Source: Anaerolineales bacterium (GTDB lineage: Bacteria > Chloroflexota > Anaerolineae > Anaerolineales > Villigracilaceae). From it: a stretch of DNA of 64,000 nt. The translations under genes were made by a program, and so were the position numbers. Each line of letters opens with the position of its first letter. Positions within the stretch are counted from its first letter, which is position 1. Location of the stretch: NCBI GenBank assembly GCA_016789365.1, contig JAEURH010000001.1, positions 38,211-102,210 on the forward strand, given 5' to 3'. Below, piece after piece: positions 16,067-24,607 of the stretch. Under the pieces are notes generated by a model. The model saw only the letters and a list, made by a program, of their open reading frames with translations, made no database searches and had not been told where the DNA came from.

Positions 16067-17152
16067 TTAATAACGCAAAATAAGCGCAATGCGTTGATGT
16101 TTGTCTAATTGACCATTTTCTACAAAGACAACTTGTCCTTGCTTATCTAACACGCTTTCGATGATTTCATCTACGGCATCATCTATCACATCAGGTGCGG
16201 ATGTATCATCAGCAGGGGTGATGATTGTACCTGTTTCATCCACGCGGGCGGGGTAGTGAAAATCTTCTTCCACTAACAAAAGCTGACCTCGCCCTTCGTT
16301 TGCAAGTCGCCACACTTCGCCAATGCTTGAAGCGAATTTTCTTTCTCCAACGGCTTTATCTAAATCAAGCAACACTTGCTCACGCTGTTTGGCAAAAGAA
16401 TCTTTCATCGCGCTCCACACAAGTTTCCCCAAGTCGTGAGGCGATGTTTTATCATGGCTTCCTTGCACTGTCGCCCAAATCGAATTTTTGAAATCGGTCA
16501 CTTCATTGTAGAACGAAAGAAAACGGTCAACACCTACAACTGCAAGTGGCAATGAGTCAGACGCAAGAAATGGTTTCAAGGCGTTATCTATTTGGCGAAA
16601 AAATTTGCGATGATATTCGTCACGATAAGCAGATTTTTGCACACCAAACCCGCCAGGCAAAGGTTGTTCGCCACCAGGTCCTTCGTGCTTGATTGGGAAA
16701 CCATTTTCTTGAATTTCAATCAAATCATCGCGCGTGGCTTCAAACAAACGAGTCGGCTTTTCACTTAAAGCCAATACCCAATAACGCGGCGTGCGATTCA
16801 TCGCAAACACAAGGTCGCGTGTTAAAAAATTTTCGTCAATGCTTACGCGTTCTCTTAAAGTAAAAGGCAATTGAACTGCCCGCGCAAAATCACGGTTGAT
16901 GAACAAAGCCAAGCCATCTAACATATAACGATAATCAATGACCTCAACTAATTTTTCAAGTTGATTAACCAGCGGTGTGATTTCACGTTTGCTAAATTCT
17001 TTTAATAAACGCGAGATTGCTTCATCTATTAAATTTTTTACTCGAATGGGGTCTTGGCGATTTTCAGGCGATGTGCGATGTGTGGGCAACGTGATGGTGA
17101 CACATGGATAGCCTTTGATTTGTTGCAGTAAACGAATATCTTGTCGGTTCAT
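16067..17152 (-). CDS. Bacterial archaeo-eukaryotic-release-factor family (baeRF3) protein, candidate ribosome-hibernation factor
   Basis: A 361-residue cytosolic protein. It starts MNRQDIRLLQQIKGYPCVTITLPTHR, then has NRQDPIRVKNLIDEA, the central GPGGEQPLPGGFG loop followed by YRDEYHRKFFRQID, and a C-terminal VEENFxYPA-like block (VEEDFHYPARV). This is the layout of the baeRF family-3 group, which is related to Pelota/eRF1 and to the Balon-type hibernation factors that sit in the ribosomal A site. I assign the family by pattern recognition. Whether it binds ribosomes is inferred. The ATG at 17152 has AAAGGAG eight bases upstream; the frame can be extended by a TTG start, but that is unlikely. 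Confidence 0.72.
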   Translation of the reverse strand: MNRQDIRLLQQIKGYPCVTITLPTHRTSPENRQDPIRVKNLIDEAISRLLKEFSKREITPLVNQLEKLVEVIDYRYMLDGLALFINRDFARAVQLPFTLRERVSIDENFLTRDLVFAMNRTPRYWVLALSEKPTRLFEATRDDLIEIQENGFPIKHEGPGGEQPLPGGFGVQKSAYRDEYHRKFFRQIDNALKPFLASDSLPLAVVGVDRFLSFYNEVTDFKNSIWATVQGSHDKTSPHDLGKLVWSAMKDSFAKQREQVLLDLDKAVGERKFASSIGEVWRLANEGRGQLLLVEEDFHYPARVDETGTIITPADDTSAPDVIDDAVDEIIESVLDKQGQVVFVENGQLDKHQRIALILRY

Positions 17153-17263
17153 CGAAAATACTCCTTTCAATTAAGTAAAATAGAATCGGCAAGAGAGTTT
17201 AATTTAACTCTGATTTTTATTATACATGCTAAATGAATGAATCCCTGCTTAATTCGATGCGCT

Positions 17264-18016
17264 TCACATTAACTTTCGGCTTGCTCTAAAAAACAGCGGC
17301 ATGTTCACCATTTTGGCTTTTGCTGATTCTCCCCATATTGTTTTCAATTTCGATTCCAATGTTTCAATCGGGTCATTTTTAATTTCAACAATATATCTTT
17401 TCACTGCTGACCAAGTTCGTAAATAATCTAATAATTGATTCAAATGCCATTCAATTTTCATCTCAAATGTTGGCGTGTTTTGAATTTCATCAAACGGCAT
17501 AATGATGTCACGATAACCGTTCATCACTTGGCGATTGCCTTCCGCCCAGAATTTATCAATCGGTTGCAGAAGTTCTTCAAAAATAATTTTGTCAATTTCG
17601 GGTTCAATTTCAAAAAGCCCGTAACTCCAAATGGCTAAAATTCCATTTGACTTCAAGACGCGATTTACTTCTTGAAAAAATTTTGTTTGGTCGAACCAAT
17701 GAATAGCAACTGCCACGGTCACCAAATCAAACGATTCATTTTCAAACGAAGTTTGCTCAGCAGGCGAAACACTATATTTTATTTTTAGATGTTGAATAGC
17801 ATGATTGATTTGTTCTGCGCTGATGTCTGTCGCTTCGACACTTGAGAAATAGTTGGTCAATGAAACTGCGGCTTGACCATTGCCTGTGGCACAGTCCCAT
17901 GCACGATGATGCTCTTTGCAAATTTGGCTTAAATACAAAAATAATTCATCAGGGTATTGCGGTCGAGATTTGGCGTATTGGTCAGCGCTTTGTGAGAAAG
18001 TTTGAGCGTTGTTCAT
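17264..18016 (-). CDS. Class I SAM-dependent methyltransferase
   Basis: A 250-residue soluble enzyme with motif I AWDCATGNGQAAVSL, an acidic residue closing strand 2 (VEATDIS), motif II-like FDLVTVAVAIHWFD and the post-II RVLKSNGILAIWSYG. The start MNNAQTFSQSADQYAKSRPQYP is typical of the trans-aconitate/UbiE-like group. The HWFD box is common in methyltransferases acting on small carboxylates or quinones, but the substrate cannot be read from sequence. It lies downstream of the LuxR-DUF805 gene behind a perfect hairpin, with no clear ribosome site. Confidence 0.87.
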   Translation of the reverse strand: MNNAQTFSQSADQYAKSRPQYPDELFLYLSQICKEHHRAWDCATGNGQAAVSLTNYFSSVEATDISAEQINHAIQHLKIKYSVSPAEQTSFENESFDLVTVAVAIHWFDQTKFFQEVNRVLKSNGILAIWSYGLFEIEPEIDKIIFEELLQPIDKFWAEGNRQVMNGYRDIIMPFDEIQNTPTFEMKIEWHLNQLLDYLRTWSAVKRYIVEIKNDPIETLESKLKTIWGESAKAKMVNMPLFFRASRKLM

Positions 18017-18024
18017 AATTACAT

Positions 18025-18062
18025 TAGGCTTCCGAAGTATTTTGCAATACTTCGGAAGCCTA
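18025..18062. repeat. Perfect 17-bp inverted repeat (hairpin)
   Basis: TAGGCTTCCGAAGTATT and AATACTTCGGAAGCCTA are exact inverted copies around a TTGC loop. No T-run follows on either strand, so it is a REP-like hairpin and not a standard terminator. It sits eight bases before the start of the downstream methyltransferase gene and could hide its start from ribosomes. Confidence 0.8.
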
Positions 18063-18069
18063 GCTTACA

Positions 18070-18762
18070 TTATTGCGCCGTTGCAGGTGCATCGTCTGCT
18101 AAAAGATTTGCAGGAGGTTGTGCCCACAGGATTCCTAGTATCACAATTCCTCCTACAGGAACTAAGAGAAACAATAGCCACCAAGGGCTTTTGCCAATAT
18201 CACGAAGTCGGCGTGCGCCCACTGCTAGCAGAGGTAACAAAGTGACAATTAGAAACACGTTAACCAACTGCTCACTTAAGTAAGCCAATGCAGAGGCAAC
18301 TAGTGTGATAAATAACATAAACCACCAAAACTCAGGGCGTGTTGCTTTTCCAGAAAAGTCTGCAAATTTTGTGAAACATACTTGAATGGATTCAAAGAAT
18401 GTCATTGTATTTGCTTCGCCTTGGGCATTGGGCTGTGTTGGATTTTTCATTTTTAAGTTTAACTCCTTGCCGATAATAAAGACGGCTTCTCTAAAAGATG
18501 TAACCCAATTTCTCCAAATAGAATTGAGTCGGTCTCTATTTTCTACAAGGTCTTCATTACCCGCAACTCTGGATTCCCCTAGTTTTAAAATCAACTCGGT
18601 TCTTGAGCCTACTTGATACTTAGCATAGATATTTGTGAGGTGAAATTCAACAGTACTTTCAGCAATATGAAGAGACGAAGCGATTAACTTATTGCTTTTG
18701 CCTGCTAGCAAAAGTTTAACCACTTCTTTTTCACGCCTGCTCAATTGATTTAATGATGTCAT
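18070..18762 (-). CDS. LuxR-type DNA-binding domain fused to a DUF805 membrane domain
   Basis: Residues 4-60 form a LuxR/GerE helix-turn-helix: LSRREKEVVKLLLAGKSNKL, IAESTVEFHLTNIYAKYQVG. After a charged linker, residues 120-215 are a DUF805 domain, recognisable from CFTKFADFSGKATRPEFWWF, hydrophobic segments and the closing GARRLRDIGKSPWWLLFLLVPVGG with further segments. DUF805 proteins are small membrane proteins of unknown function. A LuxR HTH normally sits at the C-terminus behind a receiver or sensor domain. Here it is N-terminal and tethered to the membrane, which suggests a one-component membrane-bound regulator. It lies six bases after the upstream methyltransferase gene. Confidence 0.85.
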   Translation of the reverse strand: MTSLNQLSRREKEVVKLLLAGKSNKLIASSLHIAESTVEFHLTNIYAKYQVGSRTELILKLGESRVAGNEDLVENRDRLNSIWRNWVTSFREAVFIIGKELNLKMKNPTQPNAQGEANTMTFFESIQVCFTKFADFSGKATRPEFWWFMLFITLVASALAYLSEQLVNVFLIVTLLPLLAVGARRLRDIGKSPWWLLFLLVPVGGIVILGILWAQPPANLLADDAPATAQ

Positions 18763-18768
18763 TGAGTT

Positions 18769-19587
18769 TTATTCCACATACGCAATCGTTAAATTTGCAA
18801 TCATCGGGAAAGTCATTATTTCGCCTTGTGTATATTGTGCAACTAAATCGCGGGTTTCATTTTCAACTGCATCCAGAAATTTCAAGAATGCATCTGGGTT
18901 TTGCACAAAAGCAGGGATAACTGCTCCATAAGCCGTTTCCATTTTGCGTGCAAAAGTTTTTGGGTCTGGGAAGCGGGTTTGAATTGTATGTGGCGTAATC
19001 TCAATTTTGGAAAACCCTGCCTCTGCAAGAAACGAGCGGATTTGATTTACATCATGCAATGAAAATGGCGCGAGTAAATCTTCATAACTTACACCAAGCG
19101 GCGCAAGATGGCGAACTTCAACTTTTGCAAATTCTTCAAACACTTTATGCTGTTCGATGGCTTGCCAAGTGGCTATACCAATTCTCCCACCTTTTACAAG
19201 TAACTTTCGCATTTGTTTTAATGCGGCAGACTTATCAGAAAAAAATTGTAAGCCTTGCTGGCATAGCACAAGGTCAAATTCAGTTTTTAGGTCAAGTTGA
19301 GTGGCATCGCCTTCAAGCCACTCAATGGATGCGCCTGCTGACGGAGTTTGTTGACGAGCAACCGCCAACATTACTGGATTAATATCTACGGCTGTTATTT
19401 TCCCTTCTGTGCCTATCAATGGAGCGATATGACGCGCCACCAAGCCAGTGCCGCAAGCCAAATCTAACACGCGCTCGCTTTTTTTGGGTGAGACGAATCG
19501 GACAAACGCCTCTGTCAACGGTTGAAAAATTCCTGGACCATAGAACTGCTCATACATTTCGGCTGGGTTCGGAAATTGAGTAGACAT
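18769..19587 (-). CDS. Class I SAM-dependent methyltransferase (UbiE-like)
   Basis: A 272-residue enzyme with motif I RVLDLACGTGLVARHIA, strand 2 ending KITAVDINPVMLAVARQ, motif II EFDLVLCQQGLQFFSDK and RKLLVKGGRIGIATW. The GLQFF box is typical of the UbiE/COQ5-like and sterol-type methyltransferases. The substrate is unknown. The ATG is preceded by GGAGG at the right distance. It is the first gene of a three-gene minus-strand group with the LuxR-DUF805 regulator and a second methyltransferase. Confidence 0.87.
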   Translation of the reverse strand: MSTQFPNPAEMYEQFYGPGIFQPLTEAFVRFVSPKKSERVLDLACGTGLVARHIAPLIGTEGKITAVDINPVMLAVARQQTPSAGASIEWLEGDATQLDLKTEFDLVLCQQGLQFFSDKSAALKQMRKLLVKGGRIGIATWQAIEQHKVFEEFAKVEVRHLAPLGVSYEDLLAPFSLHDVNQIRSFLAEAGFSKIEITPHTIQTRFPDPKTFARKMETAYGAVIPAFVQNPDAFLKFLDAVENETRDLVAQYTQGEIMTFPMIANLTIAYVE

Positions 19588-19709
19588 GACGACCTCCTTT
19601 TATTAAGCCATTAAGAAAAAACAAAGAGAGTTTATTAAACTCTAAAAAACATTATACCTTCCTAATGAAACTGTAATCTCATATCTCATATTCCTATTTC
19701 TTTTCTAGT

Positions 19710-19715
19710 TATAAT
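19710..19715 (+). promoter_or_regulatory. TATAAT box directly before the 19722 start (leaderless candidate)
   Basis: TATAAT ends seven bases before the ATG at 19722, so transcription would start at or next to the start codon. No Shine-Dalgarno is present and no good -35 is seen. Confidence 0.45.
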
Positions 19716-19721
19716 ACCCAC

Positions 19722-20096
19722 ATGGATTTTTTCTTATCTAAAGATGGGCTTGAACGTGCCACCCCCGAAGAAACAAAAATTACGAATCTCACAGCCAAAC
19801 CTCGTTCAGATGGTCGGCGGGTGTTGGTGAATATGCAAATTACGCCGTTTCAAAAAAGACCAAGCCTGCAAGTGAATTTGCAAAATGCAAATGGGGAAGA
19901 AGTTGCCTCTACGAATATTTTAGAAACAATGGGGTTCAAACTTGAATTTACGATGCACATTCGTGGTGAGATTCAAAACCCATACACATTGATTGCAAAA
20001 TTATATTATCTTGATGGTCCGAGTGCAGAGCCTTTTACAATTTCTTTCGATGTGTATCCATCGTCTGAACCTGATAAAGAAAATTTCCCTGAATAA
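19722..20096 (+). CDS. Small protein of unknown function
   Basis: A 124-residue soluble protein with no signal peptide, starting MDFFLSKDGLERATPEETKI. The rest looks like one all-beta Ig-like domain: RVLVNMQITPFQKRPSLQVN, MGFKLEFTMHIRGE, YTLIAKLYYLDGPS. I do not recognise the family. The stop lies eight bases before the TolB-like lipoprotein gene, so the two are probably one transcript. Its -10 box suggests a leaderless mRNA. Confidence 0.7.
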   Translation: MDFFLSKDGLERATPEETKITNLTAKPRSDGRRVLVNMQITPFQKRPSLQVNLQNANGEEVASTNILETMGFKLEFTMHIRGEIQNPYTLIAKLYYLDGPSAEPFTISFDVYPSSEPDKENFPE

Positions 20097-20104
20097 TTAA
20101 TTCT

Positions 20105-21946
20105 ATGTCTTTTATTTTTTACTCCCAGCGTATAAAAATTTTATATCTTTTATTAATCACAAGCCTGATATTTTCGGCTTGCAACCAAGCGAGTCAAAAC
20201 GTCACGCCGACGGAATTTGTCGCTGAGATAACTGTCGAAGAAACAGCAACCAGCCTCCCTGTCAGTGATGGAAGCGATAAAGTCTTTTTATCTATTGAAG
20301 AAAATGGATATGCTCATTTGTTTGTTTATCATCCGCAAAATTATCCGCTCACGCGAATCACAACAGGCGAGTGGAATGATATTGCTCCAGCATTAAGCCC
20401 TGATAAAACCAAACTTGCGTTTGCATCTGATAGAAATAATTTTTGGGATGTGTATGTGATGGATTTGCAAACGGGTAATGTGACTCAAATTACAAATTCA
20501 AATGAATATGATTCTGCGCCGTCGTGGTCACCCGATGGGTTGTTCCTTGCGTATGAAACATACATCAATGAAAATTTGGAAATTGCGGTTGTGAATGTTG
20601 ATTCAAAAGAAGTGATTCAATTAACGTATGATTCCGCTTCTGACCACTCCCCAGCCTGGGCGCCGGATGGGCGGCATATTGCTTTCGTTTCATCTCGCGG
20701 TGGTGACAGTGATATGTGGCTTGCAGATTTGGATTTGGCTGGTGATGAGCGTTATCAAAATTTAAGCAACACGCCATTTGCTTCTGAAAATTATCCTGTT
20801 TGGAATTTTGATGGCTCGCAATTGTTGTGGAGCTCAATTTCGCAAACGGTTGGTTTCAGCGGCTTATATATTTGGAATGCAAATGAACCGACTCGTGCCG
20901 CACAATGGATTGGTGATGGCATGATTGGTACGTGGAATGAAAATGCAAATCAAGTGATTGCAGTAGTCAGTGCGCCGAATCAATATTTCATTACATCGTA
21001 TGACTTAGAAGGAAAAGTTTTACAAGCATCGTTACCATTAAGCGGGCGTGTGCGAGGATTAACTTGGGGAGAAGCAAAATTGCCAGACCCGTTACCAGAT
21101 TCTTTTATACAAGCAAGCCAAACAAATCCACAACCGTTATGGTCGCCGATTGTGACGCCTGGACCCGAAGCGCCGAATCAACGCTGGTATGTGGTGGATA
21201 TTGAAGATGTGCAAGCGCCATATCCGCAATTGCATGAGTTGGTAGATGAATCGTTTAATGCATTAAGAACAAGAGTGATTATCGAAACAGGTTGGGATGC
21301 GCTTGCAAGTTTAGAAAATGCTTTTGTTCCATTGACAACAAAACTTGAACCAGGCTTTGATGATGATTGGTTATATACAGGCAGAGCCTTTGCAATTAAT
21401 TCATTGATGGCAAGCGCAGGCTGGATGGTGACATTGCGTGAAGATATTGGGGCACAAACCTATTGGAGAATTTATATCCGTGCCAGTGTGCAAGATGGTT
21501 CGTTAGGTGAACCAATTCATAATGCGCCGTGGAATTTGAATGCACGATATGATTTAGACCCTGTCACTTATGAACAAGGTGGTGAGTATGCTCGCGTGCC
21601 AGCAGGTTATTGGATTGATATTACATCGTTAGTCTCTGCTTATGGGTGGGAGCGTTTGCCGTCATTGCCTAATTGGAGAACGTATTACAAAGGCGCAAGA
21701 TTTTCAACTTTTGTTTTAACGAATGGATTAAGTTGGTATGATGCAATGAAAGAGTTATATCCAGCCGAAGCATTAGCCACACCAACTAGAGTTTTTGCTC
21801 CGACTCTTACGCCAACACCGACTCCTACTTCTACGCCGACAAAACGCCCGACGAGAACGCCTCGCATCACGTTCACACCTTCCTCTACGCCGACGATTAC
21901 CCCTTTGCCTTCATCCACGCCTACGCCACCGACGGTGATTCCGTGA
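20105..21946 (+). CDS. Lipoprotein with TolB-like PD40 propeller repeats and a Thr/Pro-rich tail
   Basis: A 613-residue exported protein. A signal peptide with lipobox LIFSAC places Cys26 as the lipid-anchored residue. Residues 60-330 contain WD40-like PD40 repeats (ALSPDKTKLAFASDR, SWSPDGLFLAYET, AWAPDGRHIAFVSSR), as in TolB, which form a beta-propeller. A second domain of unknown type follows (about 355-560, with tryptophans and YTGRAFAINSLMASAGW), then a PTPTPTSTPT-type low-complexity C-terminus. In a monoderm cell this would be an outside-facing lipoprotein, possibly for protein or glycan interactions. It has no visible ribosome site and is probably coupled to the upstream small gene. Confidence 0.85.
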   Translation: MSFIFYSQRIKILYLLLITSLIFSACNQASQNVTPTEFVAEITVEETATSLPVSDGSDKVFLSIEENGYAHLFVYHPQNYPLTRITTGEWNDIAPALSPDKTKLAFASDRNNFWDVYVMDLQTGNVTQITNSNEYDSAPSWSPDGLFLAYETYINENLEIAVVNVDSKEVIQLTYDSASDHSPAWAPDGRHIAFVSSRGGDSDMWLADLDLAGDERYQNLSNTPFASENYPVWNFDGSQLLWSSISQTVGFSGLYIWNANEPTRAAQWIGDGMIGTWNENANQVIAVVSAPNQYFITSYDLEGKVLQASLPLSGRVRGLTWGEAKLPDPLPDSFIQASQTNPQPLWSPIVTPGPEAPNQRWYVVDIEDVQAPYPQLHELVDESFNALRTRVIIETGWDALASLENAFVPLTTKLEPGFDDDWLYTGRAFAINSLMASAGWMVTLREDIGAQTYWRIYIRASVQDGSLGEPIHNAPWNLNARYDLDPVTYEQGGEYARVPAGYWIDITSLVSAYGWERLPSLPNWRTYYKGARFSTFVLTNGLSWYDAMKELYPAEALATPTRVFAPTLTPTPTPTSTPTKRPTRTPRITFTPSSTPTITPLPSSTPTPPTVIP

Positions 21947-21950
21947 AATA

Positions 21951-22070
21951 TGCCCGCACGGGGATAAATCCCCGCGCTATAAATACGAAGCCCGCTAAAG
22001 CGGACTTGGTTAGCCGACTTTTAGTCGGCTTTGTAATACTAGCGCGGATGTTTACGTCCGTGCGGGTGCA
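21951..22070. repeat. Nested palindromic element (GCTAAAGC / AGCCGACTTxxAGTCGGCT family), copy 1
   Basis: The outer arms TGCCCGCACGG and CCGTGCGGGTGCA are inverted. Between them are CCCGCGCTA/TAGCGCGG and two small hairpins, CCCGCTAAAGCGG and AGCCGACTTTTAGTCGGCT. The element fills the gap between two lipoprotein genes and ends nine bases before the next ATG. A second copy with the same order of hairpins is at 53151-53269. Confidence 0.8.
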
Positions 22071-22079
22071 ATTTATAAA

Positions 22080-23153
22080 ATGAAAAAATTTTTAATACTG
22101 ATATTTATCTTTATACTTTCCGCTTGTTCAAACGCCATTTCACTTGAATCAACTCCAACGCCAGTGATAGTTGAGGAGCAGAATCAAGTCGAAGTCCAGA
22201 ATGAAGCGGTGGTTTCTCCATCACCAGAGCCATTTCAATTTAGTCTTCCAACGCCGGGGGCAGAACCTATATCAAGTTGGCGACCGCCTTTGTATCCCGT
22301 TCCGTGGGCGATTGCTCCGTATGACCATTTCTTTTTTACACGCCCCATCGCCGCTGACCAAATCAACTGGCCCGTTGCAGATTATCGTTATGGTGGTGTG
22401 TTTTTTGGGATTAATGTAGTGCATACTGGCGTGGATATTCCGTCACCCGAAGGCACGCCAATTATGGCGGCGGGTGCTGGCACAGTGGTTTGGGCGGATT
22501 GGGGTTTATTTGCTCAAACGCCAGGCAACCAAAGTGACCCGTATGGGCTAGCAGTTGCGATTCGGCACGATTTTGGCTATAACGACGGACAACTTTATAC
22601 AATTTATGCACACATGAGTATGATGAATGTAATTGTTGGGCAACATGTGGAAACGGGAGATATTATTGGCTTTGTTGGTTCAACAGGTGCAACGACGGGT
22701 CCGCATGTCCATTTTGAAGTGCGGATGCCGAATAATTCATTTTTCTATACATATAATCCAGAGTTGTGGATTGCTCCTCCACAGGGTTGGGGCGTGTTGG
22801 CAGGACGCATCATGAATACGAAGGGCGAACTGCTTCAGCAAATGGAAGTGACGGTTACGCCTGAGGCTGGTGGACGCACGTTTACAGTCCGCACGTATGG
22901 CAAAGGTGGCGCAGTTAATCCCGACCCGTATTATCAAGAAAACATGGTGCTAGGCGATTTACCCGCCGGCATTTACAAAGTGACTTTCAAGTATGAAGAC
23001 AAACGTATGCAAACATGGGTAGAGATTTTCCCCGGGCAAGTGAGTTACTTTACCTTCAAAGGCACACATGGATTTGATTCAACGCGCCCGCCCGCGCCAA
23101 CATTGGATTTCCTTCCGTTAGATTTGCCTGCTACACCAACGCTTCAACCCTAA
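22080..23153 (+). CDS. M23 (LytM-type) peptidase lipoprotein
   Basis: A 357-residue lipoprotein: signal peptide with lipobox LSAC (Cys16), then a Glu/Gln/Pro linker. The M23 domain lies at about residues 105-225: the zinc His and Asp in HTGVDIPSPEG, YAHMS with the next His, and GPHVHFEVR with the last zinc and catalytic His. All ligands are present, so it should be an active Zn endopeptidase of peptidoglycan cross-links. The C-terminal part (residues 240-340: GRIMNTKGELLQQMEVTVTP, LGDLPAGIYKVTFKYED) is a carboxypeptidase-regulatory-like beta-sandwich. No ribosome site is seen; a palindromic element ends directly upstream. Confidence 0.9.
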   Translation: MKKFLILIFIFILSACSNAISLESTPTPVIVEEQNQVEVQNEAVVSPSPEPFQFSLPTPGAEPISSWRPPLYPVPWAIAPYDHFFFTRPIAADQINWPVADYRYGGVFFGINVVHTGVDIPSPEGTPIMAAGAGTVVWADWGLFAQTPGNQSDPYGLAVAIRHDFGYNDGQLYTIYAHMSMMNVIVGQHVETGDIIGFVGSTGATTGPHVHFEVRMPNNSFFYTYNPELWIAPPQGWGVLAGRIMNTKGELLQQMEVTVTPEAGGRTFTVRTYGKGGAVNPDPYYQENMVLGDLPAGIYKVTFKYEDKRMQTWVEIFPGQVSYFTFKGTHGFDSTRPPAPTLDFLPLDLPATPTLQP

Positions 23154-23178
23154 CCTGAAACTTGGAAACTGACCCCTG

Positions 23179-23318
23179 AGAAGCTGTTTAATAATTCAAA
23201 ATTTACCAGAGATAAACGGAGATGAACGTAGATTTTGAGAAACCTTGAAAAATTAGTACTTAAAACTCTGTTTATCTTTGTTCATCTCTGGTAAAAAAAT
23301 AGTTCTTAAACAGTCTCT
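23179..23318. repeat. Palindromic element, GAGATAAACGGAGATGAACG family, copy 1
   Basis: An inverted repeat of about 140 bp: AGAAGCTGTTTAA...ACCAGAGATAAACGGAGATGA on the left, and TTTATCTTTGTTCATCTCTGGT...TTAAACAGTCTCT on the right. A nearly identical element lies at 48028-48169, with the same order and spacing. Non-coding; it sits between the M23 gene and the recA promoter. Confidence 0.85.
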
Positions 23319-23343
23319 GAAACCTATTTTCCCTCTTGACCCC

Positions 23344-23371
23344 TTGACGGGCAGAACATCTGTGCTATACT
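23344..23371 (+). promoter_or_regulatory. Sigma-70-type promoter of recA
   Basis: TTGACG (23344-23349), a 16-base spacer and TATACT (23366-23371) with a TG one base before the -10. Transcription would start near 23378, which gives a leader of about 79 bases before the recA ATG. I see no convincing SOS box in this region. Confidence 0.7.
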
Positions 23372-23456
23372 CTCGTTATCACTTAACTTGGCTTAACCGT
23401 TATGTTTCTGCATTCCCTTTGTGGTTAAGTACCTTTTACAAAATGGAGAATAAAAA

Positions 23457-24569
23457 ATGGCTAGAAAACGTGCATCCGCTGAACAACCTGTAGATAATCG
23501 AAATATGGATTCCGCCAAACAAGCAATGCTAGACAAAGCAGTTGGCGACATCCTCAAAAACTTTGGTGAAGGCTCCATCATGCCGCTTGGCAAAGCACAA
23601 GGCATGGTCACAGAAGTCTTCCCGACTGGCTCACTTTCATTAGATATTGCCTTAGGCGTTGGCGGTATTCCTCGCGGACGTATCACCGAAATTTACGGAC
23701 CAGAATCTTCTGGTAAAACAACTTTATGTCAACATGTGGTGGCTGAAGCACAAAAAATGGGCGGCACCGCCGCATTCATTGACATGGAACATGCCCTTGA
23801 CCCTGTCTATGCCGCGCGCTTAGGTGTAGATATTGATAACTTACTTGTCTCTCAACCTGATACAGGTGAGCAAGCCCTTGAAATCGTAGAAACACTCGTC
23901 CGCTCGGGTGCAGTGGATGTTGTCGTGATTGACTCCGTCGCCGCACTTGTACCTCGTTCCGAAATTGAAGGTGACATGGGTGATGCCACTATGGGTGTGC
24001 AAGCCCGTTTAATGTCACAAGCACTTCGCAAATTAAGCGGTGCCATTAGTCAAACCAAAACCGCAGTTATTTTTACAAATCAACTTCGCCAAAAAATCGG
24101 CGTGATGTTTGGAAACCCTGAAACAACCACAGGTGGTCAGGCATTAAAATTTTATGCCTCACTTCGCCTCGATGTTCGTCGTATTCAATCTATCAAAGTT
24201 GGTGAAGAAGTTATCGGCAATCGTACGCGCGTCAAAGTTGTCAAAAACAAAGTTGCGCCTCCGTTCCGCACTGCTGAGTTTGACATCATGTTCAACGAAG
24301 GCATTTCCAAGAGTGGTGATGTTCTCGATTTAGCAACCAAGTTTGAAGTCATCACGAAGCGTGGCGCATTTTTCTCTTACGGTGATTTACGTTTGGGTCA
24401 GGGGCGTGAAAATGCAAAAGATTATCTGCGTTCCAACCCCGATTTGATGAATGAAATCGAAGGTGTCATTCGTCAAAAAGCATTGAGTGGTGAAATTGCT
24501 TTGCCGCTTGATATGGGCGATGGTGCAGATGGTGGCGGCGACGTTGGTGGTAACGAAGAAGAAGCATAG
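23457..24569 (+). CDS. recA: Recombinase RecA
   Basis: The DNA strand-exchange and SOS co-protease protein, 370 residues. Walker A GPESSGKT is at residues 81-88. Also present are Walker B-like [18 protein letters not shown], the DNA-binding L1/L2 region ([20 protein letters not shown]) and [14 protein letters not shown]. The C-terminus ends in an acidic Gly/Asp/Glu-rich tail, as usual. The ATG is preceded by GGAG, a sigma-70 promoter lies upstream and a strong terminator follows, so recA is its own transcription unit. Confidence 0.98.
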   Translation: MARKRASAEQPVDNRNMDSAKQAMLDKAVGDILKNFGEGSIMPLGKAQGMVTEVFPTGSLSLDIALGVGGIPRGRITEIYGPESSGKTTLCQHVVAEAQKMGGTAAFIDMEHALDPVYAARLGVDIDNLLVSQPDTGEQALEIVETLVRSGAVDVVVIDSVAALVPRSEIEGDMGDATMGVQARLMSQALRKLSGAISQTKTAVIFTNQLRQKIGVMFGNPETTTGGQALKFYASLRLDVRRIQSIKVGEEVIGNRTRVKVVKNKVAPPFRTAEFDIMFNEGISKSGDVLDLATKFEVITKRGAFFSYGDLRLGQGRENAKDYLRSNPDLMNEIEGVIRQKALSGEIALPLDMGDGADGGGDVGGNEEEA

Positions 24570-24576
24570 TAAACTT

Positions 24577-24607
24577 AATAGGACACGGCAACGTGTCCTA
24601 TTTTTTT
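24577..24607 (+). terminator. Rho-independent terminator of recA
   Basis: AATAGGACACG (24577-24587) pairs with CGTGTCCTATT (24592-24602) around a GCAA loop, followed by seven T. The next gene's ATG starts at the first base after the T-run. Confidence 0.93.

Noticed and set aside
18025-18062. Terminator before the 18016 methyltransferase
   Set aside because: The hairpin is perfect but has no T-run on either strand and lies inside a likely operon, so it is listed as a repeat.
23372-23456. LexA/SOS box before recA
   Set aside because: No GAACNNNNGTTC-type or CTGTN8ACAG-type palindrome is visible between the promoter and the ATG.
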